NCBI GenBank assembly: GCA_938041435.1
Contig: CALISR010000014.1
Span: 62,001 to 126,000, forward strand
Origin: an uncultured Candidatus Saccharibacteria bacterium
GTDB taxonomy: Bacteria > Patescibacteriota > Saccharimonadia > Saccharimonadales > Saccharimonadaceae
DNA: 64,000 nt
Reading direction: 5' to 3'
The position numbers and the translations under genes are program-made. Every line of letters starts with the position of its first letter. Position 1 is the stretch's first letter. Shown piece after piece: positions 36,260 through 45,804 of the stretch. The notes below the pieces were generated by a model that ran no database searches, was not told the origin of the DNA, and saw only the letters and a program-made list of their open reading frames with translations.

Positions 36260-36790
36260 TTACTCTTTACTGAGCTTTTTATAACAAAACCGCGCAAGCT
36301 CTGGCGCAATGGTGTCGTATGTCTTGCCGGCGAGCAGATCTCCAGCAATGAAGTTCTCCTGTGTAACGTCGGCAAGGGCAATGCTTGGTGGAGTAAAGTT
36401 GTCCTTTTCGTCTTCTGTGTCAAACTCAAAATCTATCAGCACAAGCCCAGCCAGATCCTCGATAAATATATCAATTTCGGCGAGTATGCCATCGATCACG
36501 ACGCGGTAGCGGTCCTTTGCAACGCGCTTTGCGCTGCAACGTGAGAGTGCTGCGAATTCTTCCTCTGTCAAAGGGATGGTTTGCTCAATGTGCTCGGACG
36601 CATCACCTGCTGCAACGGAGGTCTTCTTGGTGATTTCATATGTTTTGCCGTTTTGTCTGAGCCGAAGGTGAGAATGTGCTGGCGTGTCTGGGATATAAAT
36701 ATCAACAATGCGAGTTGGCTCGGTTGTTTTGATTTCTTGTGGCAGCTCTTTTGCGAGGAATGTGCGCTCTCGTTCTAACTGTTGGCTCAT
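36260..36790 (-). CDS. CYTH domain protein (triphosphatase / CyaB-like)
   Basis: The 176-residue product fits the CYTH tunnel-fold family, which hydrolyses triphosphates or, in CyaB, makes cAMP. The N-terminal ERERTFL corresponds to the ExExK metal motif, with Thr in place of Lys. Later strands show HLRLRQNGKTYEITKK, KDRYRVVIDG and LAEIDIFIEDLAGLVLIDFE with alternating charged residues. The missing Lys may alter specificity. AAAGGAG lies 5-6 nt before the ATG. The substrate is unknown. Confidence 0.85.
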   Translation of the reverse strand: MSQQLERERTFLAKELPQEIKTTEPTRIVDIYIPDTPAHSHLRLRQNGKTYEITKKTSVAAGDASEHIEQTIPLTEEEFAALSRCSAKRVAKDRYRVVIDGILAEIDIFIEDLAGLVLIDFEFDTEDEKDNFTPPSIALADVTQENFIAGDLLAGKTYDTIAPELARFCYKKLSKE

Positions 36791-36978
36791 TACTTCTCCT
36801 TTAATGTATCAATAAGTTTAGGTTATTATCTTGCTTGTTTCGTCTGTTGGGGCTATCAAGCATTTATTACGCTCAATTAGATTTTATTCTTAGTGTAAAA
36901 TTATATTTGAGAAATAGAACACTTCTATAGAATTCTTGAGGAAGGATGCAAAAAAGAAAGCTCCATGCTGAAAATTAT

Positions 36979-37002
36979 AAAAAAGTGCCGCAAGAAACGG
37001 CA
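36979..37002 (-). terminator. terminator downstream of tRNA-Leu(TAG)
   Basis: On the minus strand TGCCG/CGGCA with a 7-nt loop is followed by CTTTTTT, about 20 nt past the tRNA 3' end. The remaining part of the 36791-37023 gap holds no recognised feature apart from the CYTH leader. Confidence 0.65.
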
Positions 37003-37023
37003 ACAAAACAAACCCATGATAGT

Positions 37024-37109
37024 TGGTGCGGATGAAAGGATTTGAACCTTCACGCCACGAGGGCACATGCTCCTAAGGCATGCGTGTCTACCAATTCCAC
37101 CACATCCGC
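37024..37109 (-). tRNA. tRNA-Leu(TAG)
   Basis: The minus strand folds as a class II tRNA with a 7-bp acceptor stem (GCGGATG/CATCCGC), D-arm GGTGGAATTGGTAGACAC and anticodon stem CATGC/GCATG. The loop is CTTAGGA, giving anticodon TAG. A long variable arm and T-arm GGTTCAAATCC follow. The 3' CCA is encoded. TATAAT (37121-37126) lies just upstream. Confidence 0.95.
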
Positions 37110-37152
37110 ATAGCAAAGTTATTATACCAAATGAACTGGTGTATCTGCAACC

Positions 37153-37707
37153 TTAGCTGCGTCCATCAGCTCGGCGGAAAAAGGTGAGGTGTGCGTTTCC
37201 ATAACTACGATTGTCCACCACAACAATGTCGTTTGCTAATTTTGGCCCCTCACCTATTCCTGTATGTGATAATACCATAAATCCGCCTGGTTTGAGAAGG
37301 GCAAAAAGTCGGCTAACTGTTGTTAGCTGGAGATCGTGGTAGGGCGGGTCGGCAAAGATGATATCGAAGGCTTCGCCATCGTAAGTGCCAAGCCATGGGC
37401 CGACGCCAGCCTTGATTGCAGTAGCAGATGAATCAGCACCAAGCGCTGCGATATTCTTACAGAGGATGGTAAAGGCGAGGCGGTCACGCTCGACAAACAC
37501 TGCCTGGCGAGCTCCACGGCTCAACGCCTCTAAACCAACGGCACCAGTGCCAGCAAAGACATCGAGCACGCGAGCATCCTGCACTGCATCGCCAAGCGAA
37601 TTAAACAGCGCATTGCGCACTCGCTCGCCCATTGGATGGGTACGGCGATTATCTGGTGCATCGAGCCAACGCCCGCCATAGCGTCCCGCAATTACTCGGA
37701 CTTTCAT
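37153..37707 (-). CDS. rsmD: 16S rRNA (guanine966-N2)-methyltransferase
   Basis: The 184-residue product methylates G966 of 16S rRNA during 30S assembly. It shows VRVIAGRYGGRWLDAP and PMGERVRNALFNSLG. The AdoMet-binding loop is VLDVFAGTGAVGLEALSRG and the catalytic motif IV is FADPPYHDL. The length is typical. Its ATG overlaps the stop of the upstream PLC/P1-nuclease-like gene (ATGA), so the two are translationally coupled. tRNA-Leu(TAG) follows on the same strand. Confidence 0.95.
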   Translation of the reverse strand: MKVRVIAGRYGGRWLDAPDNRRTHPMGERVRNALFNSLGDAVQDARVLDVFAGTGAVGLEALSRGARQAVFVERDRLAFTILCKNIAALGADSSATAIKAGVGPWLGTYDGEAFDIIFADPPYHDLQLTTVSRLFALLKPGGFMVLSHTGIGEGPKLANDIVVVDNRSYGNAHLTFFRRADGRS

Positions 37708-38522
37708 AATGGATAAGCCTCACATAGTGCACTGTACCACGCGAAGGTAACAGTGCGAATAATCTCTGGGATGAGCTCATTGCGCGTCTGTAAGGCTAAT
37801 CCCGTCGTCCAACCATTACGCCAAAACGTGTGGTACATATCCAGTGCATACACCCGCTGCACTGCTCGCAAAAAGACTGTCTCCAGACCGAGTTGCTCTG
37901 CCTCAGCTACCCACTCGGGCGATGGGCAGGTGTCTGCAAAACGGGCAGTGCGCATCGAGGCGGCCACGCCAAGCTCGAAGAGAATATGCGTTGCAAAGAC
38001 GCCTTTCGCCCCCCAGTATTCCCAGTTTTTGTTGAGGGTATCGAGCCCCGTCGTCCCATGGATGAAGTTCTTATCTAAGACGGTAAGGCGCTCCTCTTTG
38101 GGGCGACCCCAGAGTTCCTCGATTTTATCACTCAGCGGATAGTGATGAGCCGGTGTGAGGCCATCGACGATAGCGTGCGACATCCACGCTGCCTCAAAGG
38201 CGGCACGTACTGTGTTGTTTTGGCGTAGTGCTTGAACAAGATTGTAATGATGATCGAGAATCATAACGACGAGGTCGCGGTCGTCTGGCTTGGTAGGGTC
38301 GATGTAGTGCCAGGGTTCATCGACGCTGGGGCTTTTGCGTTTGATACCGTCGGGACCATTATTGCCCTCGAAATGGAGAATGTCGCGCGAGCTTGGGAAG
38401 TGGAGAATGGCGACATGATGGCTGCACATCTGGCCAAGGTCGCGCCGTGCGATCTGGTCGATTCGCTGATGAACACCGACCAAGTGCCCCGACTGGTCTC
38501 GAAAGGTTGTTCCACTGTACAT
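37704..38522 (-). CDS. probable phospholipase C / P1-nuclease-fold protein
   Basis: The 272-residue helical product has a pattern of His and Asp residues like the trinuclear-zinc PLC/S1-P1 nuclease superfamily: H in LVGVHQRID, HH near residue 35, PWHYIDP, ILDHHYNL, and SHAIVDGLTPAHHYP (the HxxxD block). There is no signal peptide, which is unusual for that family, whose members are mostly exported. The assignment rests on motif spacing only. TATACT (38532-38537) lies 9 nt upstream of the ATG. The stop overlaps rsmD by ATGA. Confidence 0.6.
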   Translation of the reverse strand: MYSGTTFRDQSGHLVGVHQRIDQIARRDLGQMCSHHVAILHFPSSRDILHFEGNNGPDGIKRKSPSVDEPWHYIDPTKPDDRDLVVMILDHHYNLVQALRQNNTVRAAFEAAWMSHAIVDGLTPAHHYPLSDKIEELWGRPKEERLTVLDKNFIHGTTGLDTLNKNWEYWGAKGVFATHILFELGVAASMRTARFADTCPSPEWVAEAEQLGLETVFLRAVQRVYALDMYHTFWRNGWTTGLALQTRNELIPEIIRTVTFAWYSALCEAYPL

Positions 38523-38932
38523 ATCTCATATAGTATAGCAGATTTTGGCGTGGCTGAATCGTTACTGTGGATGTGTTTTGTCGAGATTATCCACGTTTCA
38601 TTATTTTGATGGTATTCCATGCTGTTCAGTGGGTGTAGCGAGCTGATGCTATGCGAGCAGGAGAGGTCTGATTGATTTTGCTTGTCCACCCGCTCTTGTG
38701 TTTCTTCTCCGAAAATACTACGCATACCTAGTATTCCTCATACTATATAGATTTGATGACTTTATGTAACAGACAGTAGCTGTACTTCATTAGATGAAAT
38801 GATAAAGATTACTATAAGGAGAAGGTTTGGAATGTGGACGAAATGCTCTAAAATGACATTCCCAACCCTAAATGGGTGAGAACGGAGAGAATGAAAAAGG
38901 TAGAATTATAAATTAATTAAGATTACCTCAGC
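38523..38932. other. 410-bp gap between the divergently placed rsmD unit and recG end
   Basis: It contains the leaderless promoter of the 38522 gene at its left end and an AT-rich inverted repeat at the recG stop (AATTAAG 38915-38921, CTTAATT 38932-38938), which may act as a weak terminator. An isolated GTGGAT/ATCCAC repeat lies at 38567-38594. No coding frame in it looks real. Confidence 0.5.
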
Positions 38933-40963
38933 TTAATTGAGTGTCGTGAGCCGTTGATTGCGTTGCACGGCTGCCTGGAGCTCCGGGTAGTGTTCGAGTG
39001 AATCACCACTTGCGATAAAGGTTTGCGCTGCTTTTTGGGCTCGGGCGATTGCCTTGCTGTCAGCTAGGCTCGCAATGCGCAGATTGAGCGCGCCATGCTG
39101 AGCTTTGCCGTAAATTTCGCCCGGGCCGCGGAGCTGCATGTCGACTTCTGCTAAGTGAAAGCCGTCGCTAGAAGCCTCCACCTCGCGCAGACGCTGGCTC
39201 GGCCTACTGTGGTTATTAAGCAAAAGATAGCAGTAGCTCTGGCGTGCGCCACGTCCCACTCGGCCACGTAACTGGTGGAGCTGGGCAAGACCAAATCGCT
39301 CGGCATCCTCGATCATCATCACTGTCGCATTTGGCACATCAACACCAACTTCTACTACTGTAGTGCTCACAAGAATATCATACGCATGCTGGTGAAATTC
39401 TTGCATCACTCGTTCTTTGTCAGCAGGCTTCATCTTGCCGTGAAGCAGACCAATTCGCCACCGGCCTAAGGTGCTACTCTTGAGATGACGTACGGTTGCT
39501 TCAACACTGCGCGCGTCATTGTCTGGGTTATCATCGATGAGGCTGCAAACAACATAGGCTTGGCTGCCGGCCTCGAGCTCCTTCGTGACGCGTTGGTATA
39601 GGGCTGGGCGCGAGGCGGGAGAGATAATTTTGGTGATGATCGGCTGGCGACCCGCCGGGCGCTGGCTAATAACGCTAATATCAAGCTCACCATAGACGGT
39701 CAGGGCAAGGCTGCGGGGGATCGGTGTTGCTGTCATAGCAAGTAGGTGTGGCATATGGCCGGATTTATCAAGTAGCTTCTGGCGCTGCGTCACGCCAAAA
39801 CGGTGTTGCTCGTCGATTACTACAAAGCCAAGCCGTGCAAAATTCACCGAGTCTTGGATGAGTGCGTGTGTCCCCACTATGACATCTACCTCGCCGCGTG
39901 CAATTCGCTGCACAAGCTCACTACGCACAGCACCGGTCACGCTGCCAGTCAGCAGCCCAACTTTGATACCGAAGGGTGTAAGTAATGCATCGAGCGTAGC
40001 GGCGTGCTGACGGGCAAGAATCTCTGTCGGTGCCATCAAGGCGGTTTGGTAGCCAGCACTGGCAGCCTGGCGAGCGGCCAGGCCAGCGACCACTGTTTTG
40101 CCACTACCCACGTCACCTTGGAGGAGGCGATTCATTGGTGTGCTACGCTGAAAGTCTTGCAGTATATCCCAGGCTGCTCGGCGTTGATCGTCTGTGAGAG
40201 TAAAGGGTAGAGCGCTCACAAATGATTTCACGACAGCTTGCTCAAACGGTATGGCATAGCCCTGGAGCTGAGCATGCGACTGGCGATTGAGCTGGCTAGC
40301 AAGCAGTAAGCTAAAGAGTTCCTCAAAGGCAAAGCGCTGGCGTGCTCTTGCGATACCCTCTGATGTGGTAGGGAAATGCATCGCAAGCAGCGCCTCGCTC
40401 CGGCTCATTAAGCCTTCGCGTGCAACAATGTGCGAGGGGAGTGTCTCGGGCAGCATTGTTATCAGTGGCCGTAGCTCAGTGAGTAGTTTGCGCACCAGTT
40501 GGCTCTTGAGGCCGTGCACTGCGTGGTAGATGGGCAGTAGGTTAGTGTCATGGTGGGCAAGCTCTTTGACACGCTCGGCACTTGGGTTGGTGAGTTGGTA
40601 GCGGCCATTCTTATACTCAAATTGTCCCCGAAAGTAACATTCATCCCCACTCGCGAGCTGCTGCACTCGATACGGCTGGTTAAACCACACGGCGTTGAGC
40701 TTGCCCGAGCTATCTGCCAGCACTGCTGTGGTGATGCGGAGACCACGTCGCACCGTGCGCGTGCTGATTGATTCGCAGCGCGCCGTGATCGTCACATTGC
40801 CTGGTGTCAGTGTTGCGATTGAACTCGCTGCAGTAAAATCATCGTGCTTGCGTGGTAAAAACATGATGAGATCATTGACAGTCAAGAGCCCAGCCTGAGC
40901 CAGTTGCTCAGCTGTTTTTGGCCCAACGCCTTTGATTTGAGAGAGTTGTGTCGATAGGTTCAC
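38933..40963 (-). CDS. recG: ATP-dependent DNA helicase RecG
   Basis: The 676-residue RecG remodels stalled forks and Holliday junctions. The N-terminal wedge/OB domain starts with LSQIKGVGPKTAEQLAQAG. The helicase core has Walker A GDVGSGKTVV (near residue 285), the DEQH box VIDEQHRFGVTQR, TATPIPRSLALT, and the C-terminal motifs VVEVGVDVPNATVM and QLRGRVGRG. The TRG wedge end is present. The best start is GTG at 40963, which has TACAAT (40970-40975) 6 nt upstream, another leaderless case. Confidence 0.96.
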   Translation of the reverse strand: MNLSTQLSQIKGVGPKTAEQLAQAGLLTVNDLIMFLPRKHDDFTAASSIATLTPGNVTITARCESISTRTVRRGLRITTAVLADSSGKLNAVWFNQPYRVQQLASGDECYFRGQFEYKNGRYQLTNPSAERVKELAHHDTNLLPIYHAVHGLKSQLVRKLLTELRPLITMLPETLPSHIVAREGLMSRSEALLAMHFPTTSEGIARARQRFAFEELFSLLLASQLNRQSHAQLQGYAIPFEQAVVKSFVSALPFTLTDDQRRAAWDILQDFQRSTPMNRLLQGDVGSGKTVVAGLAARQAASAGYQTALMAPTEILARQHAATLDALLTPFGIKVGLLTGSVTGAVRSELVQRIARGEVDVIVGTHALIQDSVNFARLGFVVIDEQHRFGVTQRQKLLDKSGHMPHLLAMTATPIPRSLALTVYGELDISVISQRPAGRQPIITKIISPASRPALYQRVTKELEAGSQAYVVCSLIDDNPDNDARSVEATVRHLKSSTLGRWRIGLLHGKMKPADKERVMQEFHQHAYDILVSTTVVEVGVDVPNATVMMIEDAERFGLAQLHQLRGRVGRGARQSYCYLLLNNHSRPSQRLREVEASSDGFHLAEVDMQLRGPGEIYGKAQHGALNLRIASLADSKAIARAQKAAQTFIASGDSLEHYPELQAAVQRNQRLTTLN

Positions 40964-41038
40964 ATTTTTATTGTACCGCACCTGGTGTAAATGCGCTGCC
41001 CTGTGCTATAGTATAAGCAGTAAGCTAACGGGGGAAAT

Positions 41039-42637
41039 GTGAGTAAAATTGCAAATTATTTACGCAGTCATATTGCCGGGTCTGTTTCGACTCGGGCCGA
41101 TTGGTGTGCGTCAGTCAGTGCAGATGCCGGTATTCTAGCGGCAACGCCAGAACTCGTGGTAGTGCCGCGCGTTGTGAGTGATATTCGCAAGATCACCCGT
41201 TTTGCCTGGCAAATGGCCGAGAAAGGCCACAGGATACCAGTCGTTACACGCGGCGCTGGCTGTGGTGCGCTGGGTGGCGCCGTGGGGCAGGGGATACTGC
41301 TCGATACGGCAGCTCTCGACACGATCTTTGAATATGATGGTAAATCGCAGCGGGTTCGCGTCCAGCCAGGTGTACCAGCACACAGTGTAGCAGCGGCGCT
41401 GAGTATGCATGGTGCTGGTGTTGGACCGCTGACTAGCCAGCGAGGTACAGTTGGTGGAGTTATTGCAGCTGGTGCACACGGAACACTGCTAAGCCGAGCG
41501 ACCAATCCAGCTGAAGCGATTGACCAAATCGAGGTTGTACTCGCCAACGGCGACGTTATGCAGACAGAGCGTCTCTCGCGGCGCGAGCTCAGCCAGCGCA
41601 AAGGTCTGCCTGGGTTTGAAGGTGACATCTATCGTGGTATCGATGCGATTATTACTGACAATGCAGCGCTGATCGAACAGATTAACCCCAATGACACATC
41701 TGGTTATAGTGGTATTGCACGGGTCAAGCAGCCCGATGGGACGTTTGACCTCGGGCCACTCTTTGTAGGGAGTGAGGGAACGCTGGGGATTATTGATGAG
41801 CTAATTCTCAAGACAGAATTCTTTAGCTTTCGCAAGACAAGGGCAGCCTTGGTATTTCGGGGTAGTAGCGATGCTCAGGCAGCGATTGATGATATTGACG
41901 CGCTTCAGCCAGCACAGCTCAGCTATCTCGATGCAGCGATTTTTGAGCAACTCCGCCGTGATGGCAAAAAATATGCTTTTTATGAAGCGGCTGCTCAGCA
42001 GTTTACGCCACAGGCAGTTTTGCTCGTGACGCTTGATGATTTTAATAACCGGACACGTGCGCGTAAGCAGGCCAAGCTTGAGCAGCTGCAATCTGCGGGC
42101 GAGACGATCGTCACTATTGTTGAAGATGACGATGATGAAGATGTGGCGGCAGGGTTTGCTGCGCTTGATCAGTATCGCTGGCCCGATGCCGCGCATATTG
42201 GTGCGCCGCGCTTGTTTGAGGGGTTTTATGTGCCGCCGCAGCGCTTCGAAGAATTTGCTCGGGCACTCGTGCCACTTGCTCGTGCACTGCAGTTACCACT
42301 GCCTCTTGCTGGCTATCCTAGCCTGAATCTCTACGGCGTTTATCCGCGCTTCTCGCTGCGCAAAGTGAGTGATAAACAGAAGATCTTTAAGCTCTACGAC
42401 GAGCTTACCAAGCTGCTTGCGCTCTACGACGGTCATTTGGTGATGAGTGGTGGTGAGGGTCGGCTCAAAACTCGTTTTGTGCGTGCCACGCAAAATCCAG
42501 ATCTTACAGCTCTCTACCAACAGATCAAGCAGCTCTTCGACCCTCACGGCATTCTTAATCCTGGGACAAAAACCACTCTACAAGCTCGTACCATTACTGC
42601 AATGTTACGCAATGAATATACGGTGGACTGGCAATAA
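41039..42637 (+). CDS. FAD-binding oxidoreductase (GlcD/FAD_binding_4 family)
   Basis: The 532-residue flavoprotein has a PP-loop FAD domain: VVPRVVSDIRKITRFA, TRGAGCGALGGAVGQGILLD, VQPGVPAHSVAAAL and GTVGGVIAAGAHG, then GSEGTLGIIDELIL. The C-terminal substrate domain ends with FDPHGILNPGTK, typical of lactate/glycolate-type dehydrogenases. The substrate is not clear; no FeS partner subunit is adjacent. The start is GTG at 41039 after GGGGGAAA. An aldehyde dehydrogenase gene follows in the same direction, so the two may act on related small organic acids. Confidence 0.9.
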   Translation: MSKIANYLRSHIAGSVSTRADWCASVSADAGILAATPELVVVPRVVSDIRKITRFAWQMAEKGHRIPVVTRGAGCGALGGAVGQGILLDTAALDTIFEYDGKSQRVRVQPGVPAHSVAAALSMHGAGVGPLTSQRGTVGGVIAAGAHGTLLSRATNPAEAIDQIEVVLANGDVMQTERLSRRELSQRKGLPGFEGDIYRGIDAIITDNAALIEQINPNDTSGYSGIARVKQPDGTFDLGPLFVGSEGTLGIIDELILKTEFFSFRKTRAALVFRGSSDAQAAIDDIDALQPAQLSYLDAAIFEQLRRDGKKYAFYEAAAQQFTPQAVLLVTLDDFNNRTRARKQAKLEQLQSAGETIVTIVEDDDDEDVAAGFAALDQYRWPDAAHIGAPRLFEGFYVPPQRFEEFARALVPLARALQLPLPLAGYPSLNLYGVYPRFSLRKVSDKQKIFKLYDELTKLLALYDGHLVMSGGEGRLKTRFVRATQNPDLTALYQQIKQLFDPHGILNPGTKTTLQARTITAMLRNEYTVDWQ

Positions 42638-42727
42638 AGCATTGCGAGGAAGTGTATCTGTTATCTATAGCAATTGATTTCTTTGTTGTACCTCAATAAA
42701 ATGGAAGAAGAAAGAGGTTAATAAATT

Positions 42728-44158
42728 ATGAGTGTTGATCAACGCATAATATCCCGTAACCCTGCCACCAACGAACCGATCTGGTCTGGAAGTCTTGCGG
42801 ATGACGCTACAATCGCACGAGCTGTTTCTACCGCAACACGCGCACAGCGAACATGGGAAGCGACACCGCTTGATGTGCGCAAAGACATTATCCGCGCCTT
42901 TGCCGATCAAGTGACGACACATAGCGAGGATGCAGCACGGATTATTTCGCAGGATAATGGCAAACCACTCTGGGAAGCACGCACCGAAGTCAAATCACTT
43001 GGTAATAAAGTACAGGCGGTCTTCGACGCCTATGATCAACGGGCTCAGACAGTTACGAAACAAGTCAATGGACGCCAGTCGGTGACGCGTTATCGGCCTC
43101 ACGGTGTTATGGCAGTGCTGGGGCCGTATAACTTCCCAATGAGCATGCCAAATAGCCATGTCATGCCTGCTCTTCTTGCTGGCAATACTGTGATTTTCAA
43201 ACCGAGCGAGAAAGTACCGTATGCTGGTGAGTACTACGCACAACTCTGGCAACAGGCTGGACTGCCGGATGGGGTGCTTCAGGTCATTCATGGCGATGGC
43301 GACGTAGCGCAAAAACTCATTGCACATCCTCAAGTGAACGGCGTCCTTTTCATCGGTAGTCGAGCGGCTGGCGTGTCGATCGAAAAACAGCTTGCTGGTG
43401 CACCAGACAAGATCTGCGCCCTCGAAATGGGTGGCAACAGCCCACTTGTCATCTGGGATTATGATGATGTACGCCTCGCGGTGCACATTGCGCTGCAGTC
43501 CGGCTATATTTCAAGCGGCCAACGCTGCTCATCGGCACGGCGGCTTATCGTCAATAGAGCGATTGCAGACGATTTTATTCCTGCACTCTGTCAAGCGGTT
43601 GAGAGTATTGTCGTTGGTAATCAGTTTGATACCAATCCAACGCCTTTCATGGGTCCGTTGGTTGACTATGGGGCGGTTCGTCATTTCTTTGATAAGTACC
43701 ATGCTGCTGTCTCAGCTGGCGCACATGTTCTCGTTCCGGCTGAACCAATCCCGACGCTTGGCGACAACTTTGTCAGTCCTGGATTAATCGACGTTACTGG
43801 CGTGACGTTGCCAGACGAAGAAATCTTCGGGCCGCTCCTCCAAGTGTTAACTGTGCAGACGCTGCCCGAGGCAATTACCCAAGCAAACGCAACACAGTTT
43901 GGTCTTGCTGCTGGCATCGTTACTCGTGAGCGTGCGCAATACGAAACATTCTACCAGCAAACAAAGGCAGGCATCATCAACTGGAACCAGCCACTGACTG
44001 GCGCAACGACTGCGGCACCATTTGGCGGAGCGAAGGCCAGTGGCAATTACCGATCAGCTGGATTCCTGTCGGTTGATTACTGCTCATACCCATGCGCGTC
44101 GATCGAGGATGCGTCACCAGCAGTCCCGACGATGTTGCCAGCCGGGGTGGCATACTAA
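42728..44158 (+). CDS. NAD(P)-dependent aldehyde dehydrogenase (AstD-like)
   Basis: The 476-residue enzyme oxidises an aldehyde to its acid. It shows the NAD-binding GPYNFPMSMPNSHVMPALLA and FKPSEKVPYAGE, the catalytic Glu in LEMGGNSPLVI, and the nucleophile Cys in SSGQRCSSARRLIV. The C-terminal block is FGGAKASGNYRSAG. The pattern (GNSPLVIWD, SGQRCSSARR, YCSYPCAS) is closest to succinylglutamate-semialdehyde dehydrogenase AstD. No other arginine-catabolism gene is here, so the substrate is uncertain. Confidence 0.92.
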   Translation: MSVDQRIISRNPATNEPIWSGSLADDATIARAVSTATRAQRTWEATPLDVRKDIIRAFADQVTTHSEDAARIISQDNGKPLWEARTEVKSLGNKVQAVFDAYDQRAQTVTKQVNGRQSVTRYRPHGVMAVLGPYNFPMSMPNSHVMPALLAGNTVIFKPSEKVPYAGEYYAQLWQQAGLPDGVLQVIHGDGDVAQKLIAHPQVNGVLFIGSRAAGVSIEKQLAGAPDKICALEMGGNSPLVIWDYDDVRLAVHIALQSGYISSGQRCSSARRLIVNRAIADDFIPALCQAVESIVVGNQFDTNPTPFMGPLVDYGAVRHFFDKYHAAVSAGAHVLVPAEPIPTLGDNFVSPGLIDVTGVTLPDEEIFGPLLQVLTVQTLPEAITQANATQFGLAAGIVTRERAQYETFYQQTKAGIINWNQPLTGATTAAPFGGAKASGNYRSAGFLSVDYCSYPCASIEDASPAVPTMLPAGVAY

Positions 44159-44247
44159 TCAAGCTATGTAACACTCACTTGTATACGTCTAAAATAAAGA
44201 GCTATTACTTAATGAGCCACCCAGCATAATAGAGAAAAGGAGTATAT

Positions 44248-45090
44248 ATGCCTCGCAGACGAGGAGCTATCATCACAATAGGCGACGAGGTGCTCAATGG
44301 AAGCACGCTCGATACTAATTCTCACTGGCTTTGCACACAAATTTCTGGTCGTGGTGCGCTGGTTACGACGGTAGTTACCGTACACGATAACCCAACTGCA
44401 ATACAAGACGCGTTGGCATATTGCATACGTACGGAGCCAGACTTGATTTTTACCATTGGAGGTCTTGGTCCGACGATTGATGACCGAACTGTTGAGTCAG
44501 TTGCTCGCGCCCTTGAGTTGCCACTTGAGATTAATCAAACTGCAATTGAATATGTCCAGAAACGATATTCTGACCTGGAGTCACAAGGAATAGTTGATCG
44601 GGATGTGTCTGCATCAGCAAGGAATGCTCGCAAAAAGATGGCTTTGCTGCCCACCGGGGCAGTGCCAATCTATAATCCGGTTGGTGCTGCACCAGCGGTC
44701 GTTATTGATATAGATGATACGATGTCTGTTCTGTGTCTTCCGGGTGTTCCTGCAGAGGTTCGCGCGATAGTCAGTAGGCATGCATCCGGTATTTTGGAAC
44801 GTCGCCTTGGTAGCGGATTTTTAAGAACGATGACGATCATGACGAGTACAAATGATGAGTCGGTCCTTGCAGAAGCATCTGCTGTACTGACTCGTGAATT
44901 CGTGGACGTGTACGTAAAGACTCGTCCAATTCGTCAAGAAGGTGGAAGAATTGGTGTGACACTAACGGCATCTGGAAACAACCAAGCAAAAATTGGCGTT
45001 CTGTTAGATACAGCGTTTCAGAGACTGACAACTCTCCTTGAGGAATACGGTGTTAGTATTGTTAGATGTCGTGTTGATAATGCAGATTGA
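44248..45090 (+). CDS. CinA-like molybdopterin-binding domain protein
   Basis: The 280-residue product matches the N-terminal MoCF/CinA domain: IITIGDEVLNGSTLDTNSHW, FTIGGLGPTIDDRTVE and LCLPGVPAEVRAIV. The C-terminal NMN-deamidase (PncC) domain of full CinA is absent. CinA N-domains hydrolyse ADP-ribose and related nucleotides, so nucleotide-pool repair is possible. AAGGAG precedes the ATG by about 7 nt. It is separated from the ALDH gene by 90 bp on the same strand. Confidence 0.88.
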   Translation: MPRRRGAIITIGDEVLNGSTLDTNSHWLCTQISGRGALVTTVVTVHDNPTAIQDALAYCIRTEPDLIFTIGGLGPTIDDRTVESVARALELPLEINQTAIEYVQKRYSDLESQGIVDRDVSASARNARKKMALLPTGAVPIYNPVGAAPAVVIDIDDTMSVLCLPGVPAEVRAIVSRHASGILERRLGSGFLRTMTIMTSTNDESVLAEASAVLTREFVDVYVKTRPIRQEGGRIGVTLTASGNNQAKIGVLLDTAFQRLTTLLEEYGVSIVRCRVDNAD

Positions 45091-45213
45091 CGGCAACTCA
45101 ATAACTCCCTATGATCAAACCATGCATACATCCCTTCCGTAAATAGAATAACCTATCCATCAAAAAGTATTACTAGAGGGTACTCAGCCTTTTTTTTGAT
45201 AATAAATGCATTG

Positions 45214-45765
45214 TTATATTTCGGACAACCGATACAAAAAAGCACCAGTCTTCTGATTAATACAGACTACATCAAGCTCCGCATCATTTCCGCGAGAGCG
45301 CGTTATACAGCGAGCATCAGGCGCAATAGCTTGCAGAAAAAGGTCACGAGCAGTTGGCTGCCCAAACGTTGGGAGATGAAGAAAGTTACCACCAACGGCA
45401 TTGTCTACATCGTCAGCACGCGTCAGACCAGCATGAGCAGACTGGTCGTCTGATGATTCCCAACGGCTACAGCCACGTGGGCAGTCTCGAAACACCCGCT
45501 CTGGCAAGGATATTGTTCCTTGACTAGATGTGGGGCGAATGCGCCCAATCACTGTCCCATCAGGGTCAGCGTGCGGGCCCAAATAATGCATCGTATTGCC
45601 TGAGTCGTAGGTGATATCGACGCGCTGCGTCACCTCCTCCGTCACAATACGGGCAAAAGTACCTCGAGCGCTCCACGGGCCGTAATTGAGAAATAGGGTC
45701 AAGCACACAATGAAAACTAGAGTAAAGGTGAGACGTTTGTGGCGATGAAGAAAACGAGCAGGCAT
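45214..45765 (-). CDS. membrane-anchored four-cysteine protein (paralogue of the 52460 gene)
   Basis: The 183-residue product has a basic start, one membrane helix (LTFTLVFIVCLTLFLNYG, about residues 13-30) and a probably extracellular domain. That domain carries FRDCPRGCSRWESSDD and, near the C terminus, FLQAIAPDARCITRS and VVCINQKTGAFLYRLS. These blocks are shared in order with the 52460 gene: (D/N)CPxxCxxWxS, FLQ, C, then CIxxKTGxxxYxxS. Four conserved cysteines suggest two disulfides. TATAAT lies 9 nt before the ATG at 45765. The function is unknown. Confidence 0.75.
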   Translation of the reverse strand: MPARFLHRHKRLTFTLVFIVCLTLFLNYGPWSARGTFARIVTEEVTQRVDITYDSGNTMHYLGPHADPDGTVIGRIRPTSSQGTISLPERVFRDCPRGCSRWESSDDQSAHAGLTRADDVDNAVGGNFLHLPTFGQPTARDLFLQAIAPDARCITRSRGNDAELDVVCINQKTGAFLYRLSEI

Positions 45766-45804
45766 AGTAACTGCATTATACAATATAATTGCAGAAATGG
45801 TGAG

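Noticed and set aside
38567..38594. GTGGAT/ATCCAC inverted repeat resembling two DnaA boxes
   Set aside because: The boxes are imperfect and isolated, with no dnaA, dnaN or AT-rich unwinding region nearby, so an origin is not supported.
45150..45200. T8 run after a small GAGG/CTC pairing near 45190 as terminator of the CinA-like gene
   Set aside because: The possible stem is only three or four pairs, so I did not list it.
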